A DNA stretch of 64,000 nucleotides, taken from NCBI RefSeq assembly GCF_002934265.1, contig NZ_PTIX01000009.1, positions 186,001-250,000 of the forward strand. The letters run 5' to 3'. Positions 1 through 11,975 of the stretch are shown here, piece by piece (position 1 is the first letter of the stretch; every line of letters starts with the position of its first letter). The position numbers and the translations under genes are program-made. This stretch comes from Actinokineospora auranticolor (GTDB lineage Bacteria > Actinomycetota > Actinomycetes > Mycobacteriales > Pseudonocardiaceae). The notes below the pieces were generated by a model that saw only the letters and a list, made by a program, of their open reading frames with translations, was not told the DNA's origin and did not search any database.

Positions 1-603
1 CGCACCGCGTTCGGCGCGCTGGGCGGGGGTGAGGCCGTCGTCGGCGACGACGTCGGTGACACCGATCCGGCCGCCGGGCTTGAGGACGCGGAACGCCTCG
101 GCGAACACGGCGGGCTTGTCCACCGACAGGTTGATCACGCAGTTGGAGATGACCACGTCGACCGCGCCCTCCGGGAGCGGGATGGCCTCGATGGTGCCCT
201 TGCGGAACTCGACGTTGGTCGCGCCCGACTTCGCGGCGTTGGCCACCGCGAGGTCGAGCATCTCGTCGGTCATGTCCACGCCGTAGGCCCTGCCGGTCGG
301 TCCCACGCGGCGGGCCGACAGGAGGACGTCGATCCCGCCGCCGGACCCGAGGTCGAGCACGTACTCACCCTCGCGGAGTTCCGCGACGGCGGTGGGGTTG
401 CCGCAGCCCAGGGACGCCGCGACGGCCGCCGTGGGCAGGACTTGGCGCTCGTCGGCGGTGTAGAGGGCGGAGCCGAAGTTCCCGTCGACCTCGACCGGCT
501 CCGGCCCGCAACACGATCCGCCGCCCCCGGCGACCGCCCTGGCCGCCGCGGCGTAGCGCTCGCGGACGGTTTCCCGCAGGTCGGTCCCGCTCAGCTCGCT
601 CAT
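1..603 (-). CDS. arsM: Arsenite S-adenosylmethionine methyltransferase, C-terminus cut by window edge
   Basis: The reverse frame from the ATG at 603 runs open to base 1, giving 201 residues of an ArsM-type methyltransferase. The SAM-binding loop [10 protein letters not shown] is clear, as are the GSCCGPEP cysteine pair near residue 29-30 and the motif SNCVINL, whose cysteine is one of the As(III)-binding residues of the family. It converts arsenite to methylated arsenicals in the cytoplasm. A GGGAG ribosome binding site lies about 9 bases before the ATG. The gene diverges from arsR across an 80-base gap holding a palindromic operator, so it is probably derepressed by arsenite together with the arsR operon. 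The stop codon lies outside the window. Confidence 0.9.
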   Translation of the reverse strand, partial: MSELSGTDLRETVRERYAAAARAVAGGGGSCCGPEPVEVDGNFGSALYTADERQVLPTAAVAASLGCGNPTAVAELREGEYVLDLGSGGGIDVLLSARRVGPTGRAYGVDMTDEMLDLAVANAAKSGATNVEFRKGTIEAIPLPEGAVDVVISNCVINLSVDKPAVFAEAFRVLKPGGRIGVTDVVADDGLTPAQRAERGA

Positions 604-619
604 GACCCACACTCCCAAC

Positions 620-649
620 AGCTTGTATCGAAGTTTGTCGATGCAAGCT
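620..649. promoter_or_regulatory. Palindromic ArsR operator between arsM and arsR
   Basis: Arms at 620-631 and 638-649 are inverted copies (AGCTTGTATCGA against TCGATGCAAGCT) that differ at one position, with a 6-base spacer. It is the only strong dyad in the divergent arsM/arsR gap and has the size expected for a dimeric ArsR/SmtB repressor, so it probably controls both directions. Binding itself is inferred. Confidence 0.7.
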
Positions 650-674
650 TGCCCACTGCTTCGAGAGCTGTCAA

Positions 675-683
675 TATAGAAAT
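675..683 (+). promoter_or_regulatory. Putative -10 box of a leaderless arsR transcript
   Basis: TATAGA at 675-680 lies only three bases before the arsR ATG and no ribosome binding site is present. If it is the -10 box, transcription would start at or just inside the start codon. No convincing -35 box was found. Confidence 0.4.
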
Positions 684-1034
684 ATGTCGAAACAAGACCT
701 CGCCCCGGCGGCCTCCGCGGGGTGCTGCGCCCCGGTCGCCGCCGCGCCGCTGGACGAGGAGCGGGCCACCGGGTTGGCGGCGGTGTTCAAGGCGCTCGGG
801 GACCCGGTGCGGCTGCGGCTGCTGTCGATGATCGCCGCCCGCGAGGTGTGCGTGTGCGAGCTGACCCCGGCGTTCGACCTGTCGCAGCCGACGATCTCCC
901 ACCACCTGAAGCTGTTGCGGCAGGCCGGTTTGATCGACTGCGAGCGGCGAGGCACCTGGGTCTACTACTGGGCCCTGCCCGACGCGCTGGACCGGCTGGT
1001 CGGCTTCCTGACCGCGGCCCGGGCGGACGCGTGA
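684..1034 (+). CDS. arsR: ArsR-family arsenite-responsive repressor
   Basis: A 116-residue winged-helix ArsR/SmtB protein. The recognition helix region reads LSQPTISHHLKLL (66-78) and the wing RRGTWVYY (88-95). Cysteines sit at 14-15 (GCCAP) and at 56 and 58 (CVCEL). This pattern resembles the corynebacterial ArsR sensors, where an N-terminal Cys pair plus one central Cys bind As(III), rather than the E. coli CxCxxC site alone. It should repress arsM and its own operon until arsenite binds. The stop overlaps the GTG of the aquaporin gene (GTGA), so the two are translationally coupled. Confidence 0.92.
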   Translation: MSKQDLAPAASAGCCAPVAAAPLDEERATGLAAVFKALGDPVRLRLLSMIAAREVCVCELTPAFDLSQPTISHHLKLLRQAGLIDCERRGTWVYYWALPDALDRLVGFLTAARADA

Positions 1035-1741
1035 CCGCGCCGCTGCCGCGCCGGGTCGCCGCCGAGGGGCTCGGGACCGCGCTGCTGGTGGCCGTGGTCG
1101 TGGGTTCCGGCATCCAGGCCACCGAGCTGTCCCACGACGTCGGCGTCCAACTGCTGGCCAACTCGCTGGCCACGGTGTTCGGCCTCGGGGTGCTGATCAC
1201 CCTGTTCGGCCCGGTGTCCGGAGCGCACTTCAACCCCGCGGTCACGCTCGCGGTCTGGTTCACCGGACGCGACGGCCTCACCGCCCGCGACGTCGCCGCC
1301 TACCTGCCCGCGCAGGTCGTCGGCGCGATCACCGGGGCGATCACCGCGGACGCGATGTTCGGCAGGCCACTGGTGGAGTTCTCGACCCACGACCGGTCCG
1401 CCCCGCACCTGCTGCTCGGCGAGGTCATCGCCACCGCCGGACTGGTCCTGCTGATCCTCGGCCTCGCCCGCGCCGACCGCGCGACCGCCGCCCCGATCGC
1501 CGTGGCCGCCTACATCGGGGCCGCGTACTGGTTCACCTCGTCGACCTCGTTCGCCAACCCGGCGGTCACCACCGGCCGCGCGTTCAGCGACACCTTCGCC
1601 GGGATCGCCCCGACCTCGGTCCCGGGGTTCGTCGCCGCCCAACTCGTCGGCGCCGCCCTCGGCCTGGCCGCCGTCACCCTCGTACACGGACGCGGCCGAG
1701 CCGCCGCCGTCCCGCGCGAACCCGTGGAAGGACACCCGTGA
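1031..1741 (+). CDS. MIP-family aquaporin/aquaglyceroporin of the arsenic operon
   Basis: A 236-residue channel protein beginning at a GTG that overlaps the arsR stop. Both signature half-helix motifs of the major intrinsic protein family are present as NPAV: HFNPAVTLA in the first half and FANPAVTTGRAF in the second. About six hydrophobic membrane segments surround them. In ars operons such channels (AqpS type) let arsenite produced by ArsC leave the cell down its gradient and take the place of an ArsB or Acr3 pump. No pump gene is visible in this operon. The stop overlaps the GTG of arsC. Confidence 0.88.
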   Translation: MTAPLPRRVAAEGLGTALLVAVVVGSGIQATELSHDVGVQLLANSLATVFGLGVLITLFGPVSGAHFNPAVTLAVWFTGRDGLTARDVAAYLPAQVVGAITGAITADAMFGRPLVEFSTHDRSAPHLLLGEVIATAGLVLLILGLARADRATAAPIAVAAYIGAAYWFTSSTSFANPAVTTGRAFSDTFAGIAPTSVPGFVAAQLVGAALGLAAVTLVHGRGRAAAVPREPVEGHP

Positions 1742-2148
1742 GCACCACCGCCCCGCGCCCGTCCGTGCTGTTCGTCTGCGTGCACAACGCGGGCCGCTCC
1801 CAGATGGCCGCCGCGTTCCTCACCCACCTCGCGGGCGACCGCGTCGACGTGCGCTCCGCCGGGTCGGCGCCCGCCGACACCGTCAACCCCGGCGTCGTCG
1901 CCGCGATGCGCGAGGTCGGCATCGACATCTCCGCCGAGACACCCAAGATCCTCACCGTCGACGCCGTCCAGGCGTCCGACGTGGTGATCACCATGGGGTG
2001 CGGGGACACCTGCCCCGTCTTCCCCGGCACGCGCTACCTCGACTGGACCCTCGAGGACCCCGCCGGGCAAGGTGTCGACGCCGTCCGCCCCATCCGGGAC
2101 GACATCGAGGGGCGCGTACGCGGGCTCCTCGCCGAACTCGGCGCCTGA
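1738..2148 (+). CDS. arsC: Arsenate reductase, low-molecular-weight phosphatase fold
   Basis: A 136-residue ArsC with the P-loop CVHNAGRSQ (CX5R, Cys14 to Arg20) near the N-terminus and a resolving cysteine pair in MGCGDTCP (Cys88, Cys92). This is the catalytic layout of the thioredoxin-coupled family, which includes mycothiol/mycoredoxin-using relatives in actinobacteria. It reduces arsenate to arsenite, the substrate of ArsM and of the upstream channel. The GTG start overlaps the aquaporin stop (GTGA). The gene ends eight bases before the converging alkD-like gene, with no terminator hairpin between them. Confidence 0.93.
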   Translation: MSTTAPRPSVLFVCVHNAGRSQMAAAFLTHLAGDRVDVRSAGSAPADTVNPGVVAAMREVGIDISAETPKILTVDAVQASDVVITMGCGDTCPVFPGTRYLDWTLEDPAGQGVDAVRPIRDDIEGRVRGLLAELGA

Positions 2149-2156
2149 CCCGGCAC

Positions 2157-2831
2157 CTAGCCCAGGTGCTTCAGCGCTTCCCGCCGCGACAGCGGCGACA
2201 ACCCCGGGTGGCTGTCCACGAAGTGCGTCACCCACCCCGGGTCGACCCGCGCGTACTGCCGCAGCGCCCACCCGATCCCCTTGCGCAGGAAGAAGTCCTT
2301 GTCGTCCTCATTGGACTCGATCGCATGCGCCAGCAGGTCCAGGTCCGTCTCCCCCTTCGCGGGCAACTGGCAGATCACCGAAACCCGCCGCTTCCACCGA
2401 TCCGCGTCGGTGGCCCACGCGTACATCTCCGGCGTCACCACGTCCCGATGACTCAACAGCAACGCCCCGACCTGTCGACTCGCCAGCTCGTCCACGTGGT
2501 CCCACCACGCCCCCGTCACCACGAACTCCTCGAACAGCGGCAACATGTCCACATCCCGCCACCGCCCGAACACCCGGTGCGCCAACAGGTCCGTGGCCGC
2601 GTACCGCTCCTCCCGGAACTCCGCCTCCCGCCACAACTCCCCCACCGCCGAGATCCACTCCGCCCGATCCGCGGGCGCGTGGGCGGCGAACACCGGCTTC
2701 AGCGCCAACTCCCGAACCGGCTTCGGCACCCCCCGGAACGGCATGTCCGACTTCATGTACCGCTGCATCTCGGGCGCCCGCCGCGAATCCGCCGCCGCCT
2801 TCAACGCCGCGCGCACCGCCGGGACCAGCAT
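2157..2831 (-). CDS. AlkD-like DNA alkylation repair protein
   Basis: A 224-residue all-helical HEAT-like protein. The motif TGAWWDHVDELAS carries the Trp and Asp that stack on and stabilise alkylated bases in AlkD-type glycosylases, and FLRKGIGWALRQYAR matches the conserved third active-site helix with its Trp. It probably excises N3- and N7-alkyl purines without base flipping. The ATG overlaps the stop of the TPR gene by one base (TGATG); a GTG one codon upstream is the alternative. Its place as last gene of the HSP90/TPR operon suggests a stress link, though this may be coincidental. Confidence 0.85.
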   Translation of the reverse strand: MLVPAVRAALKAAADSRRAPEMQRYMKSDMPFRGVPKPVRELALKPVFAAHAPADRAEWISAVGELWREAEFREERYAATDLLAHRVFGRWRDVDMLPLFEEFVVTGAWWDHVDELASRQVGALLLSHRDVVTPEMYAWATDADRWKRRVSVICQLPAKGETDLDLLAHAIESNEDDKDFFLRKGIGWALRQYARVDPGWVTHFVDSHPGLSPLSRREALKHLG

Positions 2832-5683
2832 CACGACACCCGCCGGGTCAGCGACCGCACCAACGGGTCCGCCTCGACCGACTTGTCCTGCTCCGTCAAC
2901 GCCCGCACCAGCGTCCCCAGCACCCCGCCCACGATGTCCTCATTGGACTCGTCCGACAGCAGCGCCGCCGCCCGCCGCGCGTCCGACTCCGCACCGGCCG
3001 CGTCGCCCAGGTCCAGCCGGATCAGCGCGGCACGGCCCGCGAGGAACACGTGCCAGTCCACGTTCCCCACGCGGACCGCGAGTTCCTCCGCCGCCGCGTT
3101 CGCCGCCAGTGCCTCCGCGTACCGCTCGTGCTGGGCCAGCACCGCGGCGCGGAACCCCACCACGTCGGCCAGCAGTTCCAGCGCCCCCGGCAGTTCCTCG
3201 TCGACGACCAGGTCGCGAGCCCGGTCCAGGGCGGCCAACCCGGCCTCCGGGTCGTCCAGGCCGACCGTGTGCGCGAGCCGCACCAGCGACTCGGCGGCCT
3301 CCACCGGCTGGTCCACCGCCAGCCACTCGGCGCTGGCCCGGCGGAACGCGTCCGCCGCGCCCGGGTCGCCCTCGTGCAGCCCGCACTCGCCGAGCTGGTG
3401 GGAGACGAAGGCGCGCATCCGCCGCTCGTCCTCGGGGCAGTCGGCCAACACGGCGGTGAAGTGCTCGGCGGCGGTCGCGTGCTCGCCGATCCCCCGGCAC
3501 GCCACCCCCAGCTGGTACCGGACCCGCCGCAGCAGGTCGGCGCGGTCCACCGGGCACAGCCGCAGCGCCTCCTCCAGCGTCTCGGCGGCCTCCAGGTGCC
3601 GACCGGCGTCGAGGTAGCCGGTGGACAGGTTCAGGTACGCGCGCACGACCGCGGCCCGGTGGAACCACGCCCGCGCGGCGGCGAGCGCGTCGAGCGCCAC
3701 ACCCAGGTGCTGGGCCAGCAGGTCGGCGTGGTCGAGCACGGCGGTGTACTGCGACAGCATCCGCGCCGCCCACGGCCCCGGGTACGGCCGCACGTACGCG
3801 ATCAGCTCGTCGAACCGGTCGATCGCGTCCGGGATCCGCCCCCCGGCCCCGAGCAGCCGGGCCCGGTTGCTCATCAGCATCATCGTCGGCCCCTCGGGCC
3901 ACGACTCCCCCAGCAGCTCCTCGACGATCCGCAGCGCCTCGTCGAACTCGCCGCGCATGGCCAGCACCGACGCGGCGGCGTTGCCGACCGTGCCGCGCAG
4001 GTGCGGCGCGCCGTCCTCGACCGCCGCCGCGGCCGCCGCGACCAGGCGCTGCGCCTCGTCCAGGTCGCCGGGCAGGGCCGCGTTGGCCGCGCTCAGGTTG
4101 GCGTACACCACCGACTCCGCCCGGCGCGCCACCGCGAACGCCAGCGCCAGGTGCGCGTGGGCCAGGTCGGGGTCGTCGGCCGAGTCGGCCATGTCCGCGA
4201 TGTCGGCGTGCAGCCGCGCCAGCGCCTCCGGGTCGTCGAGCGCGGTGATCGGCTCGACGAGGGCCAGCAGCTCCGCGGCCGTCTCGCGGGCGGTCGCACC
4301 GGGCCGCAGCTTCGCCCGCCACGTCGCCACCCGGGCCGCCAGGCCCGCGGGCAGCTCGACCTCGGCGGGCAGGGACGCCAGCAGCGCGGCGCCGGTCAGC
4401 AGCCGCTCACCGTCGAACGCCGCGCAGATCGCCTCGGCGGTCGCCACCGGGTCCGCGGGCGGCTCGGCCTCGACGGACTCCCTCGGCGGCTCCACCGGCA
4501 CCGCCACCAGCACCGGGCCCACGTCGGCGAGCCCCAGCGTCCGCGCGACCCGGCGGCTCACCGCGTCCGTCCCGTTGCGACGGTCGAACGCCGCCGCCGT
4601 CGTCCGCGCCCGACCCTCGCAATAGGACCGCAGCTCCTCGCCGTCGAGCGCCCGACCGTCCACTGTGAACGCCTGGCCCGCGCGGTCCGGCACCCGGCTC
4701 AGCAGCAGCGCCGCGGCGGCCGCGAACTCCTGCAGCACCCGGGGGCTCGGCGGGTCGGTGAGCACGTCGAGGTTGTCCGCCAGGATCTCCAGCCCGCGCG
4801 CCTCGTTGCCCGTCACCGCGCAGAAGCTCAGGTGCCGGTGCAGCGCCGACCGGCTCTGCGGGGTCCCGCGCACCACCCGGTACGCGACCAGGTGCGCCCG
4901 CGCGGCGTCGTCGAGCCGACCGGTCGCCAGGTACGCCTCGATCAGCGAGGTCAGCACCCCGTGCGGCTGCTCGGCGCAGTCCGACGGCTCGTCCAGCACG
5001 CGCTGCCCCGCCGCGATGGCCTCCTCGAACCGGCCCCGCGACACGAAGTACCCGACCTGGCTGTCGACCACGCACGCCGGGCAGTCGCTCATCTCGTCCG
5101 GCTCGGCGGCCCGCCACGCCGCGAAGTGCGTGTCCGCGGCGGCGGTGTCGCCGATGTGGTGGGCCAGCGCGCGGCGCTTGTCGTGCACGGGGTGCGGCGA
5201 GTAGCCGTGCAGCCGGTACCGCTGCTCCAGCTGGTCGACCAGCGCGCCGATCTGCGCCAGGGTGAACCGCGGGTCGCCGATCAGCCCCGTCGGCAGCCAC
5301 TTGTGCATCCAGGTGAACTGGTGCACCGCCCAGTCGTCGAACGCCTCCGGGTGGCGCTGCTCGGCGCCGCGCAGCCAGGCGAACGGGGTCAGCATCAGGT
5401 CGTAGCGGCGCACCTCGCGGTAGGCGTTGATCAGGATCAACCGGCCCACGACGCCCATGCCCGGGTCCCCCGACGCGTCCGCCGCGCGCACCGCCCGCTC
5501 CAGCGCCTCGCACTTGGCGGTCCCCGCGGGCAGCTCGTCGGCCTCGTGCAGCAGCGCGGTCAGCCGGTCGCGGTCGGCGAGCCGGTGGTCGCGGCCGACC
5601 GGGTCGTGGTCACCGTGCGCACCGCGGTCATGGTCGTCGTGGCCATGGCCGTAGTGGTCGTGCCGGTGGATCTCGTCGGCCAC
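2831..5683 (-). CDS. Large TPR-repeat protein with His-rich N-terminus, HSP90 partner candidate
   Basis: A 950-residue protein made almost entirely of alpha-helical, alanine/leucine-rich tandem repeats of TPR type, for example around residues 60-330 and 470-930. The first 33 residues contain nine histidines (HRHDHYGHGHDDH and following), a pattern known from metal-binding tails; metal binding here is inference. The GTG start has AAGGGGG six bases upstream. The gene lies directly downstream of an HSP90-type ATPase and overlaps the alkD-like gene. TPR proteins are the classic HSP90 co-chaperones of eukaryotes, which makes physical partnership plausible. No enzymatic domain is recognised. Confidence 0.75.
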   Translation of the reverse strand: MADEIHRHDHYGHGHDDHDRGAHGDHDPVGRDHRLADRDRLTALLHEADELPAGTAKCEALERAVRAADASGDPGMGVVGRLILINAYREVRRYDLMLTPFAWLRGAEQRHPEAFDDWAVHQFTWMHKWLPTGLIGDPRFTLAQIGALVDQLEQRYRLHGYSPHPVHDKRRALAHHIGDTAAADTHFAAWRAAEPDEMSDCPACVVDSQVGYFVSRGRFEEAIAAGQRVLDEPSDCAEQPHGVLTSLIEAYLATGRLDDAARAHLVAYRVVRGTPQSRSALHRHLSFCAVTGNEARGLEILADNLDVLTDPPSPRVLQEFAAAAALLLSRVPDRAGQAFTVDGRALDGEELRSYCEGRARTTAAAFDRRNGTDAVSRRVARTLGLADVGPVLVAVPVEPPRESVEAEPPADPVATAEAICAAFDGERLLTGAALLASLPAEVELPAGLAARVATWRAKLRPGATARETAAELLALVEPITALDDPEALARLHADIADMADSADDPDLAHAHLALAFAVARRAESVVYANLSAANAALPGDLDEAQRLVAAAAAAVEDGAPHLRGTVGNAAASVLAMRGEFDEALRIVEELLGESWPEGPTMMLMSNRARLLGAGGRIPDAIDRFDELIAYVRPYPGPWAARMLSQYTAVLDHADLLAQHLGVALDALAAARAWFHRAAVVRAYLNLSTGYLDAGRHLEAAETLEEALRLCPVDRADLLRRVRYQLGVACRGIGEHATAAEHFTAVLADCPEDERRMRAFVSHQLGECGLHEGDPGAADAFRRASAEWLAVDQPVEAAESLVRLAHTVGLDDPEAGLAALDRARDLVVDEELPGALELLADVVGFRAAVLAQHERYAEALAANAAAEELAVRVGNVDWHVFLAGRAALIRLDLGDAAGAESDARRAAALLSDESNEDIVGGVLGTLVRALTEQDKSVEADPLVRSLTRRVS

Positions 5684-5697
5684 GCGGGTCCCCCTTA

Positions 5698-5717
5698 GGT
5701 CGTCTCAACCGGTCGTC

Positions 5718-5722
<5 letters not shown>
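5698..5722 (-). repeat. Short tandem duplication spanning the HSP90 stop codon
   Basis: GGTCGTCTCAAC occurs at 5698-5709 and again at 5711-5722. One copy carries the TGA stop of the HSP90-type gene and the other lies in the spacer before the TPR gene's ribosome binding site. It looks like a recent slipped duplication. Confidence 0.7.
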
Positions 5723-8900
<3,178 letters not shown>

Positions 8901-8901
<1 letters not shown>

Positions 8902-11411
8902 TGCGGATCCCCGTCAGGTGGTTGGTCCAACAGCTCGAACTCACCGAGGAGCACCGGGTCCTCACCCCCGAGGCGATCGCCGACGCGTTCGTCAAGGTCG
9001 GCCTCGAGGTCGAGGACGTGCACCCGCTCGGCCCGGTCACCGGCCCGCTGGTGATCGCCCGGGTCGCCGAGATCGAGGAACTGACCGAGTTCAAGAAGCC
9101 GATCCGGTACTGCACGGTCGAGATCGGCGAGCCCGAGGAGGACGGCGAGCCCGCCGAGACCACCCAGGTCGTCTGCGGCGCCACCAACTTCGTCGAGGGC
9201 GACCTGGTCGTGGTCGCGCTCCCCGGCGCCGTGCTGCCCGGCGACTTCACCATCGCCGCGCGCAAGACCTACGGCCGGGTCAGCAACGGCATGATCTGCT
9301 CGGCCCGCGAACTGGGGCTGGGCGACGAGCACGCGGGCATCCTGGTGCTGCCCAGCGACGACGACGTGGCCCCCGGCGACGACGCGATCGACCTGCTCGG
9401 CCTCACCGACTCGGTGATCGAGCTGGCGGTCACCCCCGACCGCGGCTACTGCCTGTCCATGCGCGGCCTGGCCCGCGAGCTGGCGTGCGCGCTGGACCTG
9501 GGCTACGTCGACCCGGCCGCCATCGAGGTGCCCGCGGCCGAGGGCAAGGCCGCCGCGGTCACCGTCGAGGCCGACACCGGCTGCACCCGCTTCGCCATGC
9601 GCCGGGTGACCGGGGTCGACCCGACCGCGCCGACGCCGTGGCACATCCGCCGCACGCTGATGCTGGCGGGCATCCGGTCCATCTCGCTGGCCGTGGACGT
9701 CACGAACTTCGTGATGCTCGAGCTCGGCCAGCCGATGCACGCCTATGACACCTCGCGGCTGCGCGGCGGCATCACCGTGCGCCGCGCCCGCGCGGGCGAG
9801 AAGCTGCTCACCCTCGACGGCACCGAGCGCGCGCTGGTCGCCGACGACGTGGTCGTGGCCGACGAGTCCGGTCCGATCGGGCTGGGCGGGGTCATGGGCG
9901 GGGACCACACCGAGGTCCGCCCGGAGACCACCGACATCCTGCTCGAGGCGGCGATCTGGGACCCGGCGAACACCGCCCGCACGGTCCGCAGGCAGAAGCT
10001 GCCCAGCGAGGCGTCGCGGCGCTACGAACGGGTCGTGGACCCGGCGCTGCCGCCCGCCGCGCTGGAGCGCGCGGCCCGGCTGCTGCGCCAGTACGGCGAG
10101 GCCCGGATCCTGCCCGGCCGCACCGACGAGGGCAGCCCCACGGCGCCCGCGCCGGTCGTCATGGCGATGGACCTGCCCGACCGGGTGGCGGGCGTCCGCT
10201 ACGCGCGCGGCGTGACCGCGGGCAGGCTCCAGCAGATCGGCTGCCGGGTCGAGGTCGGCGCGGCCGAGGACGGCACCCCCGAGGTCACCGCGTACCCGCC
10301 GAGCTGGCGCGCCGACCTGGCGCAGCCCGCCGACCTGGTCGAGGAGGTCCTGCGGCTGCAGGGCTACGACACCATCCCGTCGGAGCTGCCCAAAGCCCCG
10401 GCCGGGCGCGGCCTGACCGGCGCCCAGCGCCGCCGCCGCGCCGTGTCGCGGACGCTGGCGGAGCACGGGTACGTCGAGGTCCTGCCGTTCCCGTTCGTGT
10501 CCCCCACCGTGTGGGACGCCTTCGGCCTGCCCGCCGACGACGTGCGCCGCACCACCCTGTCGGTGCTCAACCCGCTCGAGTCCGACCGCCACGCCCTGGC
10601 GACGACTCTGCTCCCCGGCCTGCTGGACGCGGTGACCCGCAACGTGTCCCGCGGCGCCCGCGACATCGCGCTGTTCCACATCGGACAGGTCGTGCTGCCC
10701 CGGGCCCAGTCCGTGCCGATGCCCGACCCGGGCGCCGACCAGCGGCCGACCGACGAGGAGCTCGCCCTGCTCCGCGAAGCCGTCCCGGCCCAGCCGGTGC
10801 ACGTCGCGGTGGTGCTGGCGGGCACCCACCGCCGCGCGGGCTGGTGGGGCCCGGGCGAGCAGGCGAACTGGGCCGACGCGGTCCAGGCGGCCCGCGCGGT
10901 CGCCGAGGCCGCGGGCGTCGAGCTGACCGTCGAGGCGGACACCCTCGCCCCGTGGCACCCCGGCCGCTGCGCCCGCCTCAGCGTCGGCGGGTTCCCCGTG
11001 GGGCACGCGGGCGAGCTGCACCCGAAGGTCGTCGAGGCCCTGGGCCTGCCCAAGCGCACCTGCGCGATGGAACTGGACCTGGACCTGCTGCCCCTGGTCG
11101 AGCGCAAGCCGATCCCGGCGGTGTCCCCGTACCCGCCGGTCCTGCTCGACGTGGCCCTCGTCGTCGACAACGACGTCCCAGCCGCCGACCTGACCTCCAC
11201 CCTCCGCACGGGCGGCGGAGACCTCCTGGAAGACCTCCGCCTCTTCGACGTCTTCACGGGCGAGCAGGTAGGCGACGGCAAGCGCTCGCTGGCGTACTCC
11301 CTGCGCTTCCGCGCCCCGGACCGCACGCTGACGGTCGAGGAGGCCACGGCCGCCCGCGACACCGCGGTCGCCGCCGCCACCGAACGCCACGGCGCCGCCC
11401 TGCGCGGCTGA
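8901..11411 (+). CDS. pheT: Phenylalanyl-tRNA synthetase beta subunit
   Basis: An 836-residue beta subunit beginning at a GTG that shares a base with the pheS stop codon. The order is the EMAP/tRNA-binding domain (about 40-160, GDFTIAARKTYGRVSNGMICS), the B3/B4 editing region with SISLAVDVTNFVMLELGQPMHAYD, the B5 domain, the inactive synthetase-like core (LPFPFVSP onward) and the C-terminal anticodon-binding FDX-ACB domain (PYPPVLLDVALVVD near the end). Length is typical. A 15-bp hairpin follows the stop. Confidence 0.97.
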
Positions 11412-11423
11412 GAGCACAACGCG

Positions 11424-11458
11424 CGAAGGGGCGGGTCCGTTGTGGACCCGCCACTTCG
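11424..11458 (+). terminator. Hairpin terminator after pheT
   Basis: Arms 11424-11438 and 11444-11458 pair over 15 bases with one mismatch around the loop GTTGT, 12 bases past the pheT stop. There is no T-run, as is usual for actinobacterial terminators. Confidence 0.7.
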
Positions 11459-11515
11459 CCGTACCGGGCGCCGCTCCGCCGGGCACCCGGACGGCGGGCA
11501 CGGCAGCATGAGGGA

Positions 11516-11749
11516 GTGCACTCCACCCTGCCCACCGAGACGATCACCCGCTGGCGCGCCGACGCCATCGTGCTGTTCGACTGGCTGATGAGCACCGACC
11601 TCAACACCGTCCCGATCACCCACCCCGCCCAGAAGCAGGCCCTGGCCGACCTGCTGACCCGGACGGAGGTGGACGTGGACGTCCTCGACGTCACGCGGGA
11701 GGAAATCGACGCCGCCCAAGCGGAAGTGGCACACGACATGGGCTGGTGA
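11516..11749 (+). CDS. Small hypothetical protein, 77 residues
   Basis: A short acidic helical protein ending EIDAAQAEVAHDMGW, with GC-rich third positions typical of real genes here. The GTG at 11516 directly follows an AGGGA sequence that sits very close to it. The ATG at 11588 would give 53 residues and is an alternative. It has no domain, signal peptide or membrane segment that I recognise. It lies after the pheT terminator and converges on the secreted peptidase gene, with a strong hairpin between them. Confidence 0.5.
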   Translation: MHSTLPTETITRWRADAIVLFDWLMSTDLNTVPITHPAQKQALADLLTRTEVDVDVLDVTREEIDAAQAEVAHDMGW

Positions 11750-11928
11750 CTCAGCCCCCACGAAGCCGCTTCACCATGGCTGCGGGACCGGCTCCCGGCA
11801 GTCCAGTCGGCCAGATCGCGTTCGTCGGAGCAGGCGCACCCCAACCGGCGGCTGTGCCTCAGGGCAGGTGGATCTCGAACGCACGGGACAGACCCACCCG
11901 CCACAGCGGCAACCCACCCGGAGACGAA

Positions 11929-11962
11929 ACCGGGGGTGCGGGCCGCAGCCCACACCCCCGGT
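11929..11962. terminator. Bidirectional terminator hairpin
   Basis: ACCGGGGGTG (11929-11938) pairs perfectly with 11953-11962. An inner GGGC/GCCC stem caps it with the loop CGCA. It lies 14 bases beyond the stop of the leftward peptidase gene and also downstream of the small rightward gene. Confidence 0.75.
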
Positions 11963-11975
11963 CCACGGGAGAGAA

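Noticed and set aside
2072..5698. 1,208-residue open frame on the plus strand
   Set aside because: It is the antisense of the TPR gene; the protein is low-complexity Arg/Pro/Gly and lacks domain motifs. The minus-strand frame has a start with a ribosome binding site and repeats.
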